This document shows, piece after piece, positions 1 through 8,930 of a stretch of 64,000 nucleotides of DNA. The DNA lies in NCBI GenBank assembly GCA_949287655.1, contig CASEHD010000005.1, forward strand, positions 29,128-93,127, read 5' to 3'. The translations under genes were made by a program, and so were the position numbers. The notes under the pieces were generated by a model. That model saw only the letters and a program-made list of their open reading frames with translations. It made no database searches and was not told where the DNA came from. The DNA is from an uncultured Christensenella sp. Lineage in GTDB: Bacteria > Bacillota > Clostridia > Christensenellales > UBA3700. How positions within the stretch are numbered: the stretch's first letter is position 1; the number at the start of each line of letters is the position of its first letter.

Positions 1-544
1 GATATATTACCTGGATCTCGTTTTCGTCCTGCCATTTCTGTATATTCTTATACTCTTCAGCCGTAAGAGTCATATATACCATGCCGTTTTTGTAGTAGGA
101 GTCGGATTTAACCGTATACATCCTCTCCACTTTATCGAACTCCTTGACTTCGACTATCGGATTGCAACCCGTTTCGACGCCTATCGCGTTGTAATAGTTG
201 TACGAGTTTACGTTCATTTCCTCAGTCTTACAACCGTCCCAGAAACCGAGATCGGCGAAAAGACTGCTCTTTGGCATGAGTTTCTTATAATAAAGATAAG
301 TATTGTCCTTAATGTTGTCAGAATATGCGTTACCTCCGAAGACAGGCGCAAATATCGCGAACAAAAGCAAGAAAATGATTATTATTCCGCCAACGACAGA
401 GCCTTTGTTCTTTCTGAATCTCATGAAAGCGTCTTTAAAATAACCGACCTTTTTTGCGTCCAGTTTAGTATCGTGGAGTTTTTCGTCTATCTGGGCAAAC
501 TCGAACATGGATTTGTCTATATTCATTATATCTTTATTTTCCAT
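1..544 (-). CDS. oppC: Oligopeptide ABC transporter permease OppC, partial
   Basis: Inner-membrane permease of a dipeptide/oligopeptide importer. About 181 N-terminal residues are in the window; the gene runs off the left edge. Reading from the ATG at 544 gives a charged cytoplasmic N-terminus (MENKDIMNIDKSMF...), a phase of RFRKNKGS just before the first membrane helix (VVGGIIIIFLLLFAIFAPVF) and then a long extracytoplasmic loop. The RFxKNK-helix-xFAP pattern is typical of OppC/DppC N-termini. The start lies one base after the oppB stop codon with GGGGGCGAGA as ribosome binding site, so it is translationally coupled. The EAA loop is not yet reached in this window. Confidence 0.85.
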   Translation of the reverse strand, partial: MENKDIMNIDKSMFEFAQIDEKLHDTKLDAKKVGYFKDAFMRFRKNKGSVVGGIIIIFLLLFAIFAPVFGGNAYSDNIKDNTYLYYKKLMPKSSLFADLGFWDGCKTEEMNVNSYNYYNAIGVETGCNPIVEVKEFDKVERMYTVKSDSYYKNGMVYMTLTAEEYKNIQKWQDENEIQVIY

Positions 545-545
545 A

Positions 546-1502
546 TTATCTCGCCCCCATTCTTATTCTCGGATCAATGATACCGTAGCTTATGTCAATG
601 ACTATGCCTGCTGCTAAGCCTACAAAGGTATAGAAACATGTCAGAAGCATAAATATGTTATAGTCGGGAGTAGCCGCCGTTATCGCCTTGATATAAAGTT
701 CGCCCACGCCCGGCACCGCGAATATCTGCTCAATGACTATGGACCCGCCGAGTATAGAAATAAATTCGCCTATTATCATCGGAAAAATGGGCACCATTGC
801 GTTTTTGAGCGCGTGTCTTACCGTAGCCTGGCTTTTAGTGAGACCTTTCGTCCTTGCGAGCAGCATAAAGTCGCTGGTAAGCACCTCGGTAAGCTCAGCG
901 CGCGTAAACCTGGTAAGTCCGGCTATCGTGCCGAAAGCGAGCGAAAGTATCGCCGGGAACATAGACCATACCATACTGGGAAGGAAAAAGTTGGTGCCGG
1001 TATCGACAAGCAGCGGGAACCACCCCAGTTTAAAACATAATATATATTGTACAAGAAACGCGTACACGTAACTGGGCACGGATATAAATATCATGACCAA
1101 GGTGCTTATCACGTGATCTTGCCATTTATTCTTTTTAAGTGCGGCAAATATGCCGAAAGCGAGCCCGAGAGGCACGCTGAGAAGCAACGAGTACAGATTG
1201 ACCATGACCGTTGCGGGAAGCTTCTGCGAAAACAGATCCATAACGTCGGTGCCAACGTACAGCGATTCGCTTATACCCCAGTCTCCGCCCAGAAGCGATC
1301 TGCCCAAAAATATAAAATATTGGACCATTATCGGCTTATTATAACCCAGCTGTTCCCGCCTCGCCTCGATAAGCGCCTGGTCTTGTCCGAAAGCTTCCGG
1401 CGCTTTATTCGGAAGCAGTTTTACCAGCACGAAGCAGATGGTTATAATAACCAAAAAAGTGAAAAGCATCAATCCGATTCTTTTCAGTATATACTTTGCC
1501 AT
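546..1502 (-). CDS. oppB: Oligopeptide ABC transporter permease OppB
   Basis: Second transmembrane subunit of the peptide importer, 318 residues, six predicted helices. It has the family N-terminus (MAKYILKRIGLMLFTFLVI), the conserved LGLDxP-like stretch (LGYNKPIMVQYF), and the EAA cytoplasmic loop near residues 215-245 (LARTKGLTKSQATVRHALKN) that docks the ATPases. The ATG at 1502 is chosen because GGAGATAAT precedes it; an in-frame ATG 12 codons upstream lacks a site. It follows oppA and overlaps nothing; oppC starts one base after its stop. The ATPase genes oppD/oppF would be expected beyond the left edge. Confidence 0.9.
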   Translation of the reverse strand: MAKYILKRIGLMLFTFLVIITICFVLVKLLPNKAPEAFGQDQALIEARREQLGYNKPIMVQYFIFLGRSLLGGDWGISESLYVGTDVMDLFSQKLPATVMVNLYSLLLSVPLGLAFGIFAALKKNKWQDHVISTLVMIFISVPSYVYAFLVQYILCFKLGWFPLLVDTGTNFFLPSMVWSMFPAILSLAFGTIAGLTRFTRAELTEVLTSDFMLLARTKGLTKSQATVRHALKNAMVPIFPMIIGEFISILGGSIVIEQIFAVPGVGELYIKAITAATPDYNIFMLLTCFYTFVGLAAGIVIDISYGIIDPRIRMGAR

Positions 1503-1524
1503 ATTATCTCCGAAACATTCCCAA

Positions 1525-1552
1525 TCCCCGCAACCCATAAAGATTGCGGGGA
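1525..1552 (-). promoter_or_regulatory. Intercistronic stem-loop between oppA and oppB
   Basis: A perfect 9-bp stem, TCCCCGCAA (1525-1533) and TTGCGGGGA (1544-1552), with a 10-base loop sits between the oppA stop and the oppB ribosome binding site. No U-run follows it on the transcribed strand, so it is not a classical terminator. A second, AT-rich hairpin (1569-1589) abuts the oppA stop. In binding-protein-dependent transporters such structures often stabilise the upstream message so that the binding protein is made in excess; that role here is inferred. Confidence 0.5.
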
Positions 1553-1588
1553 CGGATGATTTTCAATTATTCTTAACTTTCGTAAGAA

Positions 1589-4189
1589 TTATTTCTCGTA
1601 ATTGAGAGTGCCGCCGTTGTCTTTGACGTATTCAGCCCATTCCGCGTCGTCATAGTTGTAAGTCATATACTTGACGCCGCCTCTGCCTACGCCGTAAACG
1701 TAGTTTTCGGTGTAGTAGTTGATCTTATAGCCCTTCAAAGAAGCGCTGTTGTCGTCGATAAGCGGGATCATATCGTACTGCAAGAGAAGCGCGCCTTCGC
1801 AAGCCGCAAGTATCTTCAGTCTGAGAGCGTTCTCTGCCGTCGTTCCTGCAGAAATGCTTATTTTTTCGCCTTCGGTGCCGTCTGCGTTGATGACGGTGCC
1901 GGTGCAAGTTTCACCCAGGATCGCTTTCATCGTCCAGTCGTACAGAGACATTCTTACGGTCTTGCCGTTGAGATCCGTTCTGTCGGTAAGTCCTTCGAAA
2001 GTAATATCTACCATCGCGCTCTTTGTATCCCATGCGCTGTCGTACTGATAAGAAGGATCGGTGTAAGCGCTGAGCAGATAGTACGGGTCGAGAGCGGAAC
2101 CGGTCCAGCCTACGCCGAACAGCATGTCTACGCTGTTGGTCTGGAGAGCGGTAGCGAAATCGTTTCCGAGCGTGCTGTCGAGTTTGAAGGTCAGTTTGCC
2201 TTCCAGCTTAGTGCCCTTGACCGCCTCGGTGAACGCGTTTACAAAGAAGTTGTAACCGTTGTTGTAGAAAGAAGACGTTGCGTTGGGGGTACCGATGATG
2301 ATCTCGATCTTATCGTCAGCGGTCATGATACCCTGTTCAACTGCTTTGTCATAAGCGATGTTGAATTTCTCTTTCGCCTGAGCGAGGTCATAACCGGTGA
2401 TGCTTGCGATAGCTTCGTCCTTAGTAGCATACTTCTTACCTTCGCCTACGTCGTCGGAAAGTCCCCAGAATTCGATGAGAACGTCCTTGGCTTCTTCGGT
2501 AGTGCGGTACGCGGTACCGGTCTCAGGGTCGCTTATGATAAGACTTGAGAAGATACCGTAAGCAGCGCTGTTTGTCGGAGACGTCGCGAGAGCGAATTGA
2601 GCTCTGTTGGTCGCAAACGAAAGCGCCTGCCTGAATTCAAGAATATTCAGGATAGCCTTGGTAGTTCCTGCGTAAGCAGTCGGATTGGGGTTGAGCGCCA
2701 TGAAGAAGGTGCTTTCGCCCGCGGTGTAATAAATGCTGGAGCTGGTAGCATACGTTTCCATATCCGTCGCGGTAAGACCGTATTCGTCGATCTCTCCTTT
2801 CAGGAACGCGTTGCGTCTGGTGTCTTCACCCGAAATATAGGTGATGTTGATGTTGGTGGTCTGATAGAGGTTCTTGTTAGCCTCGTCGTTGTATCCGTAC
2901 CAGTTGCCGTTCTTTTCAAAAGCGATGGTCTTGTCCATCTGGAAAGCGGTCAGTTTGTACGGACCGTAGCTCATGGAAGTGGAAGCGCTGGTGCCGTAGC
3001 TGTTGGAATAAACGCCGTTGGTCCAGGTCTCGCAGCTCTTGTAAAGCTTTTCGTTTACGAGCCAGGTGGAAGAAAGGTTGTATTTGAGATAGAAGCCGCT
3101 CAGCGGTTTTTCGAGAATGATAAGCAGGTTGCCGTTGTCGAGAGCCTTGATACCTACGGTGTTGAAGTCGACTTCGTCGTAATCTTTACCGATAAAAGCA
3201 AGTTCCTGCCACTCCTGATAAGCGTAATCGCCGACCTTATCGACGGTTCCGTCTTCGTTTTTGATTTCGGAAGCCGCATACTCTTCAGCCGTCATGTAAC
3301 CGTGGAGTCTCGCGGTAAGATCCTGCAGGAATTCTATATATTCTTTGGTAAGAACGATCGCCCCGTCCTTGCCTTCGTTTTTCTTCATTTCGACGTACAT
3401 ATCCTTAGCGTCTTCGGCAGGCGCCAAAGCAGCCTCGTCGCCTTCTCCTTCCATTACGAGTTTATCGTAGAAGTAGATATCGTATCCGGCTTGATAGTAT
3501 GCCGTCAAAGTGTCGCTCGACCATGCGGTGGGGCTGTCGAATTTGACTGCATAGTCATGACCGTTGGCAGTTGCGACGCCAGTCTCTTCGTCATATGTGA
3601 AGTCGCTCATTGCAACATAATTGTCCAAAGTATCGTTGATCATGTTGTCGAGATAAGCGTGAGTACCGCCGTACATATAATCTTGAGCGTTCGTGATAAC
3701 AAAGTTGCCCTGATATACGGTGTTCGCCCTGTAATTGTAAGTGTTGGGCTGGAGCAGGAGCTGCAAAGAGTTTACAAAACTCTGAGCGGTGATTGCTTCG
3801 CCGTTTTCCCATTTGAGATCTTTTCTCAAAGGAATTTCCCACGCTCTCGCAGTCTCGCCTTCGGCGATGCCCCACTCGGAACCGACGTAGTTTGCGCTGA
3901 CGTCGACGGGCTCGCCCGTAGCCATATCGGGTACTACAACGTATCCGTCTTTGTCGGAGTTATAGTCAAAGGTATAAAAACCGCTTGTAATATAACCCAA
4001 TACGGTTGAATCGGTATCCGTTTGATATATGTGCGGGTTCCAGTTGGTGGGGAATACGCTCAACGAAGTGTTGTAGCTGTATCTGCCTTCGCCTTCTTTA
4101 TCTTTACAACCGATAAGGGTTGCGCAGAAAGAAGCGACAAGGCAAACGCACAACAAAGCGGAAACGATGATCTTAGTCGTTCTCTTCAT
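1589..4189 (-). CDS. oppA: Oligopeptide-binding lipoprotein OppA (SBP family 5)
   Basis: Extracellular peptide receptor anchored by lipid, 866 residues, first gene of the opp operon. The signal peptide ends in a lipobox LIGC with Cys28 as lipidation site. The mature part shows family 5 landmarks: NWNPHIYQTD near the N-terminus, a cluster WEIPLRKDLKWENGE followed by TAQSFV (residues about 110-130), and the late lobe with NRAQFALATSPTN. The usual length is about 540 residues; the excess lies mostly in inserts between residues 150 and 340, which is common in gut clostridial members but makes the ligand uncertain. ATG at 4189 has GGAGG 8 bases upstream. The 240-base upstream gap is AT-rich with two TTGACA-like words and TATAAT near 4325-4345, but no correctly spaced promoter was found. 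Confidence 0.9.
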   Translation of the reverse strand: MKRTTKIIVSALLCVCLVASFCATLIGCKDKEGEGRYSYNTSLSVFPTNWNPHIYQTDTDSTVLGYITSGFYTFDYNSDKDGYVVVPDMATGEPVDVSANYVGSEWGIAEGETARAWEIPLRKDLKWENGEAITAQSFVNSLQLLLQPNTYNYRANTVYQGNFVITNAQDYMYGGTHAYLDNMINDTLDNYVAMSDFTYDEETGVATANGHDYAVKFDSPTAWSSDTLTAYYQAGYDIYFYDKLVMEGEGDEAALAPAEDAKDMYVEMKKNEGKDGAIVLTKEYIEFLQDLTARLHGYMTAEEYAASEIKNEDGTVDKVGDYAYQEWQELAFIGKDYDEVDFNTVGIKALDNGNLLIILEKPLSGFYLKYNLSSTWLVNEKLYKSCETWTNGVYSNSYGTSASTSMSYGPYKLTAFQMDKTIAFEKNGNWYGYNDEANKNLYQTTNINITYISGEDTRRNAFLKGEIDEYGLTATDMETYATSSSIYYTAGESTFFMALNPNPTAYAGTTKAILNILEFRQALSFATNRAQFALATSPTNSAAYGIFSSLIISDPETGTAYRTTEEAKDVLIEFWGLSDDVGEGKKYATKDEAIASITGYDLAQAKEKFNIAYDKAVEQGIMTADDKIEIIIGTPNATSSFYNNGYNFFVNAFTEAVKGTKLEGKLTFKLDSTLGNDFATALQTNSVDMLFGVGWTGSALDPYYLLSAYTDPSYQYDSAWDTKSAMVDITFEGLTDRTDLNGKTVRMSLYDWTMKAILGETCTGTVINADGTEGEKISISAGTTAENALRLKILAACEGALLLQYDMIPLIDDNSASLKGYKINYYTENYVYGVGRGGVKYMTYNYDDAEWAEYVKDNGGTLNYEK

Positions 4190-4429
4190 TTTAAAATCCT
4201 CCGTGTTTATTATACGCTTTTCGCGCTTTTTCTCTCATACCGTTATCGACGCACACCCGTACGCCGCCGCCGACCCGTGCCGACAGAGAGCACCCTGCTC
4301 AAATTTTAATCTTGTTTTAATTTTATTATAATGTCAAAAAATTGTCAACAATCAAATGAATATTCATACGTTCACGCGGTTTTAATACTCACTTGTGTAA
4401 GCGGCTAAAACCTTTTATTTTGCGAAGGG

Positions 4430-5983
4430 TCACTTTGACAGGATAAGCGTGGTCACGCTGCCCGCCGCCGCGGCGTACGTATCGCCGCACTCGCCGTCGT
4501 AGACGCTTTCGAGGTCCTTATTTTCGCTCGTCTCCCATGCCTGCAAAGAGGAATAACCCGCGGGAAGATTTATATCCGTCGCGCTGTCGCCGGCGTTGGT
4601 CAGCACTACGACTATCCTGCCGTCCGCCTTCTTAAAGACGGTCGCGAAAACGCCGTCGGAAGCTTTGGACACATACCCTTCTATCCTCTTGTCTCCGGTG
4701 TCGAGGAATTTGGAATAATTGCCCATGACCCAGTAGCGCTTTGTCGGCGTGACCTCTCCGTCCTCGCTGTTCCACATCCAGGTGACTATGCCGTCGTTGT
4801 AGTCGTCGCAGCTCGTCGCCATCCACCAGCACCACGCGCGGGCGCCGAGGTTGACGAAATCCTTGTTCATTACTTCGGAAAGCCACAGCGCGCTGTTCAT
4901 ACCCGCGTCGAGACCCGCCGTCATATCGCATATCTCGCTCATCTCGACGTTTATCTTGTCGCCGTACAGATTGCGGAGCATATAGATAAAAGACTCCCTC
5001 GCCTCGACCGAAGTCGGCGAGCCGTAAGAATGTACGCTTATCGTGTCTATCTCGTCGAAATAATCATACTTACTCATCGCGTACAGATATTCCATCACTC
5101 TGCCCTTCGCCTTGTATACGTCGTAATTGCCGCTTTCGAACACGTCCATTTTGACGTTCGTGCCGTTGGCGGCGTTGAACTCTTTTAAGTAGCCGTAGAA
5201 CTTGTCGTAGAACGCCGCCAGCTCTTCCGGCTCGTAGTGGCAGCCCTCCTGCGGAGCGTCCTCGCCGCCCCAGGAGTGTTGCGGCTCGTTTATCGCGCTT
5301 ACAGCCTCGACTTCAAGCCCCAGACCGTTGACGACATAGTCGAGATATTTTATCAGATATTCGCAGTACGCTTCGTAATTCTCTTCCGGCAGATTGCTCT
5401 GATACGCATAGTCGCCGTTGGTCTTGCCCGAAACGGTCAGAAGATAGTGCGGCGAATTCGCGAAAAGGATTATCCTTTCGACCGTCGAGCCTTGCTGAGT
5501 CGCGCACAGTTTCATAAATTCGAGCGCGTTTTCGTCCTTAGAAAAATCGTAGTTTTCAGCCTTTGCGAAATTCTCTTTCGCGCTCAGATTTTCGTCGTAA
5601 TTTTCAGCGATGAACGCGGACTGCGTGTTGCGGTCTTCCGGGAACACGACGAAGTCGCCCGCGCCGTGGTCGTTGTAAGCGTTGTAGTCCCACGAGCCGC
5701 CGCCTATGTTGTAGCGGTATATCGAAAGACCGATGCCCTCTTCGCTGTAAAGGCTTTCCGCAAGATCGGTCGCGGACTGAGAGCCTACCGGAACCGTCTG
5801 CGCCCACCACGCCGCCGAAGCGCCGAAACCGGTGACCGACTGATATTCAGCCTCCGGATCTATAACGAGGTAATTGTCAAGCCCTTCCGGATTTAGCGGA
5901 TCGCTGTCGCAAGCGGCAAAGGTCCCGACGAGAAAACACAGCAAAAACGCGATACATATCGCGAAAATATATTTCTTTTTCAT
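4430..5983 (-). CDS. Glycoside hydrolase family 30 lipoprotein
   Basis: Secreted, lipid-anchored retaining glycosidase, 517 residues. The signal peptide ends at FAAC (Cys25). A (beta/alpha)8 barrel begins near residue 50 with GFGASAAWWAQ, a motif resembling GH30 subfamily 5 (endo-beta-1,6-galactanase-like). The acid/base is predicted as Glu233 in SAINEPQ and the nucleophile as Glu350 in NVEMSE. A beta-sandwich typical of GH30 follows from about residue 430. Length fits the family. The substrate is inferred only from the AWWA motif; other GH30 activities (beta-glucosidase, xylanase) cannot be excluded. The gene lies upstream of oppA on the same strand, 240 bases away, and downstream of a small membrane protein with a gap of about 38 bases. 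Confidence 0.85.
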   Translation of the reverse strand: MKKKYIFAICIAFLLCFLVGTFAACDSDPLNPEGLDNYLVIDPEAEYQSVTGFGASAAWWAQTVPVGSQSATDLAESLYSEEGIGLSIYRYNIGGGSWDYNAYNDHGAGDFVVFPEDRNTQSAFIAENYDENLSAKENFAKAENYDFSKDENALEFMKLCATQQGSTVERIILFANSPHYLLTVSGKTNGDYAYQSNLPEENYEAYCEYLIKYLDYVVNGLGLEVEAVSAINEPQHSWGGEDAPQEGCHYEPEELAAFYDKFYGYLKEFNAANGTNVKMDVFESGNYDVYKAKGRVMEYLYAMSKYDYFDEIDTISVHSYGSPTSVEARESFIYMLRNLYGDKINVEMSEICDMTAGLDAGMNSALWLSEVMNKDFVNLGARAWCWWMATSCDDYNDGIVTWMWNSEDGEVTPTKRYWVMGNYSKFLDTGDKRIEGYVSKASDGVFATVFKKADGRIVVVLTNAGDSATDINLPAGYSSLQAWETSENKDLESVYDGECGDTYAAAAGSVTTLILSK

Positions 5984-6021
5984 TTTTGCTCCTCCTTCGC
6001 GCCGGCGATCTCAACGCCTTC

Positions 6022-6570
6022 TTACTCTTCTTCAACCGCGTTATCCGACGCTGCGTTTTCTGCCGTTGCGTCCGCGCCTTCCTCAGGCTTGTCCTTGACC
6101 GCGAACTTAACGCCAGCCATCGCTCTTAAAAGCGAAAGACCCGCCGCTGCCAGCGAAAACACGCCTGCGACTATCGCGGGAGCAGCAAGGCTCACGCCCG
6201 CCTTTCTGTACATATCGGCGACGTCGCTTTCGTACTTTGTCAGATATATCTCTTTCATAAAGAAGATGACTATGCCCGCCGCGAGCAAAAGAAACGCCGC
6301 CGCGTAAAAGACCTTTTTCTCCCTGAACGGCAATATCACCGCAGCCGCGCAGATAAGCGGTATCAGATAAGCAAAAAATGCGCGCGCGTTGAAATGCAGA
6401 CCGTCTATCATAACGTCGAACGCTATCTTGAACGCGGGAAGTCCGTCCCCGCCCTTATCGCCGACCGCGTCTGCAAAAAACAGTCCGAACGCGACCAACG
6501 CGAAACACGCCGCGGCTATGCCCAGCAAAAGCTGAAGAAGCGTCGACTTTTCAAAAACTTTCTTTAACAT
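6022..6570 (-). CDS. Four-helix membrane protein of unknown function
   Basis: 182 residues, not recognised. Four hydrophobic segments lie near residues 12-34, 60-80, 86-106 and 127-150. The loop between helices 1 and 2 is probably outside the cell; the C-terminal 30 residues are acidic and Ala/Glu-rich (ending VEEE). It is 38 bases upstream of the GH30 gene on the same strand and probably shares its transcript. A short leader with a terminator-like hairpin (6626-6678) precedes it. Confidence 0.6.
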   Translation of the reverse strand: MLKKVFEKSTLLQLLLGIAAACFALVAFGLFFADAVGDKGGDGLPAFKIAFDVMIDGLHFNARAFFAYLIPLICAAAVILPFREKKVFYAAAFLLLAAGIVIFFMKEIYLTKYESDVADMYRKAGVSLAAPAIVAGVFSLAAAGLSLLRAMAGVKFAVKDKPEEGADATAENAASDNAVEEE

Positions 6571-6625
6571 TCATTCTCTCCCCGTACGGCTGAGCCGTTT
6601 ATTATATGTTATGATACCATATAAT

Positions 6626-6678
6626 TAAAAAAAGAGCAACGCAGACCTTTAAAATTCAGGACTTCGTTGCCCGTTTTT
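6626..6678. terminator. Terminator-like hairpin in a divergent intergenic region
   Basis: GCAACG (6636-6641) pairs with CGTTGC (6665-6670), with a minor CCT/AGG pairing inside the loop. A run of A precedes it (6627-6633) and a run of T follows it (6674-6678), so it has the form of an intrinsic terminator on both strands. Both flanking genes point away from it, so it would act either as an attenuator in a leader or end a short unannotated transcript. The rest of 6571-6928 holds only the promoter of the sialidase operon. Confidence 0.45.
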
Positions 6679-6845
6679 CTAGATTATTATACCATCGGCT
6701 CAGGCTTATGTCAAACGATTGCGCGCCGTCGCAAATTTTTTTCTCTCTTTCGTCGCGCCGGTCCGCTTTTGATTTTGTTGCGCGGCGGCTGTTCCGTTTT
6801 GTCTTGTTTTTTCCCAAAATCGCACATAGATTTTAATAGTATTTA

Positions 6846-6874
6846 TTGACTGCACGCGCGTACGGTGATATAAT
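6846..6874 (+). promoter_or_regulatory. Sigma-A promoter of the sialic acid operon
   Basis: TTGACT (6846-6851), a 17-base spacer and TATAAT (6869-6874), with TGA directly before the -10 hexamer (extended -10). Predicted start near 6881, giving a leader of about 48 bases before the sialidase ATG. No operator palindrome or CRE-like box was recognised around it. Confidence 0.85.
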
Positions 6875-6928
6875 AGAAGCACATGAAGGGAGCGTATATC
6901 CGCCCCTTATCATAACGAGGAGTATCAT

Positions 6929-8245
6929 ATGGTCTCAAAACCGTTTGCATTATTCAGCAAGCAGCGCGGCGACGCCGGCAATTACCGTATTCCGTCCGTT
7001 ATACGCACCGGAAGCGGCGTTATCGTCGCTTGCGCCGATTCACGTTATTTTTCGGCAAGCGACAACCCCAACAGGATAGACAAAGTAATCTGCCGCTCTT
7101 TTGACGACGGTAAAACGTGGAGCGGGATCACGACTGTCGTAAAGGAAGAAGGAGAAAGCATGCGCCTCTCTTCCGCGGCGATAGACCCCTGTCTCGTTTA
7201 CGACGACGAAACGGGCAAGCTGTTTATGCTGTACAGCCATACCCCCGCGGGTATAGGCATACTCAACAGCAGGCGCGGCACAGGCTTTGACGACAAAGGC
7301 AGGCTTATCGTAGAAAACGGAAAAAAGAGATACTTCCTGGGCGACGACAAGATACTGTACGACGGCATTGCCGCTACGGATATGACTGTCGCGAAAAACG
7401 GAGACGTGGTAAAAGAAGGCAAAAAGATCGGCAACATAAAGACGTCGGAAGGCGGCTTTTCGGAATACCGCACCTCTTATATGTATATCTGCGAAAGCGC
7501 TGACGACGGCGCGACCTGGAGCGAACCCGTCTGCATATCCTCGCAGATCAAAGAAGACTATATGTGCTTTATCGGGTGCGGACCCGGCGTGGGTATAAGG
7601 ATAAAAACGGGCGCGCATAAAGGCAGACTGGTCGTGCCGATATATTTCACTCCCCGCGTATGGCCGCTGATGGAGTGCACCGCGTGCATTTACAGCGACG
7701 ACCACGGCAAGACCTGGAAGCGCGGCGGTGCGGCAGGCGAAAACAGAAAAAGACTGGGGCTTTTCAAGGTCGGGCACAAATTCATAGCCGACGGCGAGCG
7801 CACCAGCGAATCGCAGATAATAGAACTGCCCGGCGGTGCCCTGCGCGTATTCGTCAGAAACCACGCGTCATGCAGAAAGGTCGCGATAGCGGACAGTACC
7901 GACGGCGGCGAAAGCTGGCACGATTACCGTCACATCGACGTGCCGCAATGCATATGCCAGATAAGCGCGATAAACGTAAAGGACGGCGACAAGGAAGCCA
8001 CTCTCCTTCTCAACGCAGCGGATAAAAAGAAAAGAATGAACGGAGTTATACGCCTTTCATACGATTACGGAGAGACCTTCCCGTACGCGTTGCAGATAAA
8101 GGACGGCGAATTCGTATACAGCAGCATGTGTCAGGCAAACGACGGTACGATATGCGTGCTGTACGAAGGCAGCACGCAGCACGAGACGGTAGACTTTTTA
8201 ACTCTTACCGTAGACGATATAAAGAAAAACAATATCAATAAATAA
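6929..8245 (+). CDS. nanH: Sialidase (GH33), no signal peptide
   Basis: Exo-sialidase releasing sialic acid from glycans, 438 residues, six-bladed propeller. It has the RIP motif (YRIPS, Arg20-Pro22) and four Asp-boxes S-x-D-x-G-x-T/S-W: SFDDGKTW (57-64), SADDGATW (190-197), SDDHGKTW (256-263) and STDGGESW (323-330). TSESQ near residue 294 supplies the conserved glutamate and FVYSSM near the C-terminus the expected tyrosine nucleophile. There is no signal peptide, membrane segment or wall anchor, so the enzyme is predicted to be cytoplasmic. GAGGAG precedes the ATG. First gene of the operon; nanE starts 10 bases after its stop. Confidence 0.93.
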   Translation: MVSKPFALFSKQRGDAGNYRIPSVIRTGSGVIVACADSRYFSASDNPNRIDKVICRSFDDGKTWSGITTVVKEEGESMRLSSAAIDPCLVYDDETGKLFMLYSHTPAGIGILNSRRGTGFDDKGRLIVENGKKRYFLGDDKILYDGIAATDMTVAKNGDVVKEGKKIGNIKTSEGGFSEYRTSYMYICESADDGATWSEPVCISSQIKEDYMCFIGCGPGVGIRIKTGAHKGRLVVPIYFTPRVWPLMECTACIYSDDHGKTWKRGGAAGENRKRLGLFKVGHKFIADGERTSESQIIELPGGALRVFVRNHASCRKVAIADSTDGGESWHDYRHIDVPQCICQISAINVKDGDKEATLLLNAADKKKRMNGVIRLSYDYGETFPYALQIKDGEFVYSSMCQANDGTICVLYEGSTQHETVDFLTLTVDDIKKNNINK

Positions 8246-8255
8246 GAAGGTATTT

Positions 8256-8930
8256 ATGGCACATTTGAACAGAGGTCTTATCGTTTCCTGTCAGGCTGTC
8301 AAGGGCGAACCTCTCTACGGCCTGGGCATAATGAAGTATATGGCGCGCGCGGCTGTCGCGGGCGGCGCGGTCGGAATACGCGCGAACTACGTCAGCGATA
8401 TCGAAGATATCCGCACCGAAGTGGACGTCCCGATAATCTGCATTATAAAAGCGGAATATCCCGACAGCGAAGTTTACATAACTCCGACGAAAAAAGAAGT
8501 GGACGATCTTATCGGCTGCGGCGCGAAAGTCATCGCTCTGGACGCTACTCTCAGAAAGCGCCCGGGCGGAGTGACGCTGAAAGAACTGGTCGAATATGTA
8601 AGAGAAAACGCCCCCGACGTAGAACTTATGGCGGATTGCAGCGATTATACGGAAGCTAAAAACGCGGTCGAGCTGGGTTTCGACTACATAGGCACCACCC
8701 TGCGCGGCTACACCTCTCACACAAAGGGAACTCAACTTCCGGACGTTGATTTCATAGCAAAACTCGTCAAGGACTTCCCCGACGCCAGGATAATCGCGGA
8801 AGGCGGTATCTGGGAGCGCGGGCAGCTGGAAAAAGTATGGGCGACGGGAGTGTACGCGGTCGTCATAGGCAGCGCGATAACGCGCCCGAAAGACATAACA
8901 AAACGTTTCGCAGAGGTAATCGATAAGTGA
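8256..8930 (+). CDS. nanE: N-acetylmannosamine-6-phosphate 2-epimerase NanE
   Basis: Converts ManNAc-6-P to GlcNAc-6-P in sialic acid breakdown; cytoplasmic TIM barrel, 224 residues, the normal length. Typical stretches: GLIVSCQAVKGEPLY at the N-terminus, AAVAGGAVGIRAN, PIICIIKAEYPDSEVYITPT, ALDATLRKRPGG, LMADCSD and RIIAEGGIWERGQ. The ATG is preceded by AGAAGG. Its stop overlaps the nanK GTG by four bases (GTGA), indicating translational coupling. Confidence 0.96.
   Translation: MAHLNRGLIVSCQAVKGEPLYGLGIMKYMARAAVAGGAVGIRANYVSDIEDIRTEVDVPIICIIKAEYPDSEVYITPTKKEVDDLIGCGAKVIALDATLRKRPGGVTLKELVEYVRENAPDVELMADCSDYTEAKNAVELGFDYIGTTLRGYTSHTKGTQLPDVDFIAKLVKDFPDARIIAEGGIWERGQLEKVWATGVYAVVIGSAITRPKDITKRFAEVIDK

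Noticed and set aside
2597..4009. 470-codon plus-strand frame opposite oppA
   Set aside because: Antisense shadow; Val/Phe-rich, no start signals, oppA is clearly real.
4200..4215. TATAAT just before the oppA ribosome site as a promoter
   Set aside because: It would place the start of transcription inside the ribosome site; no -35 at the right distance.
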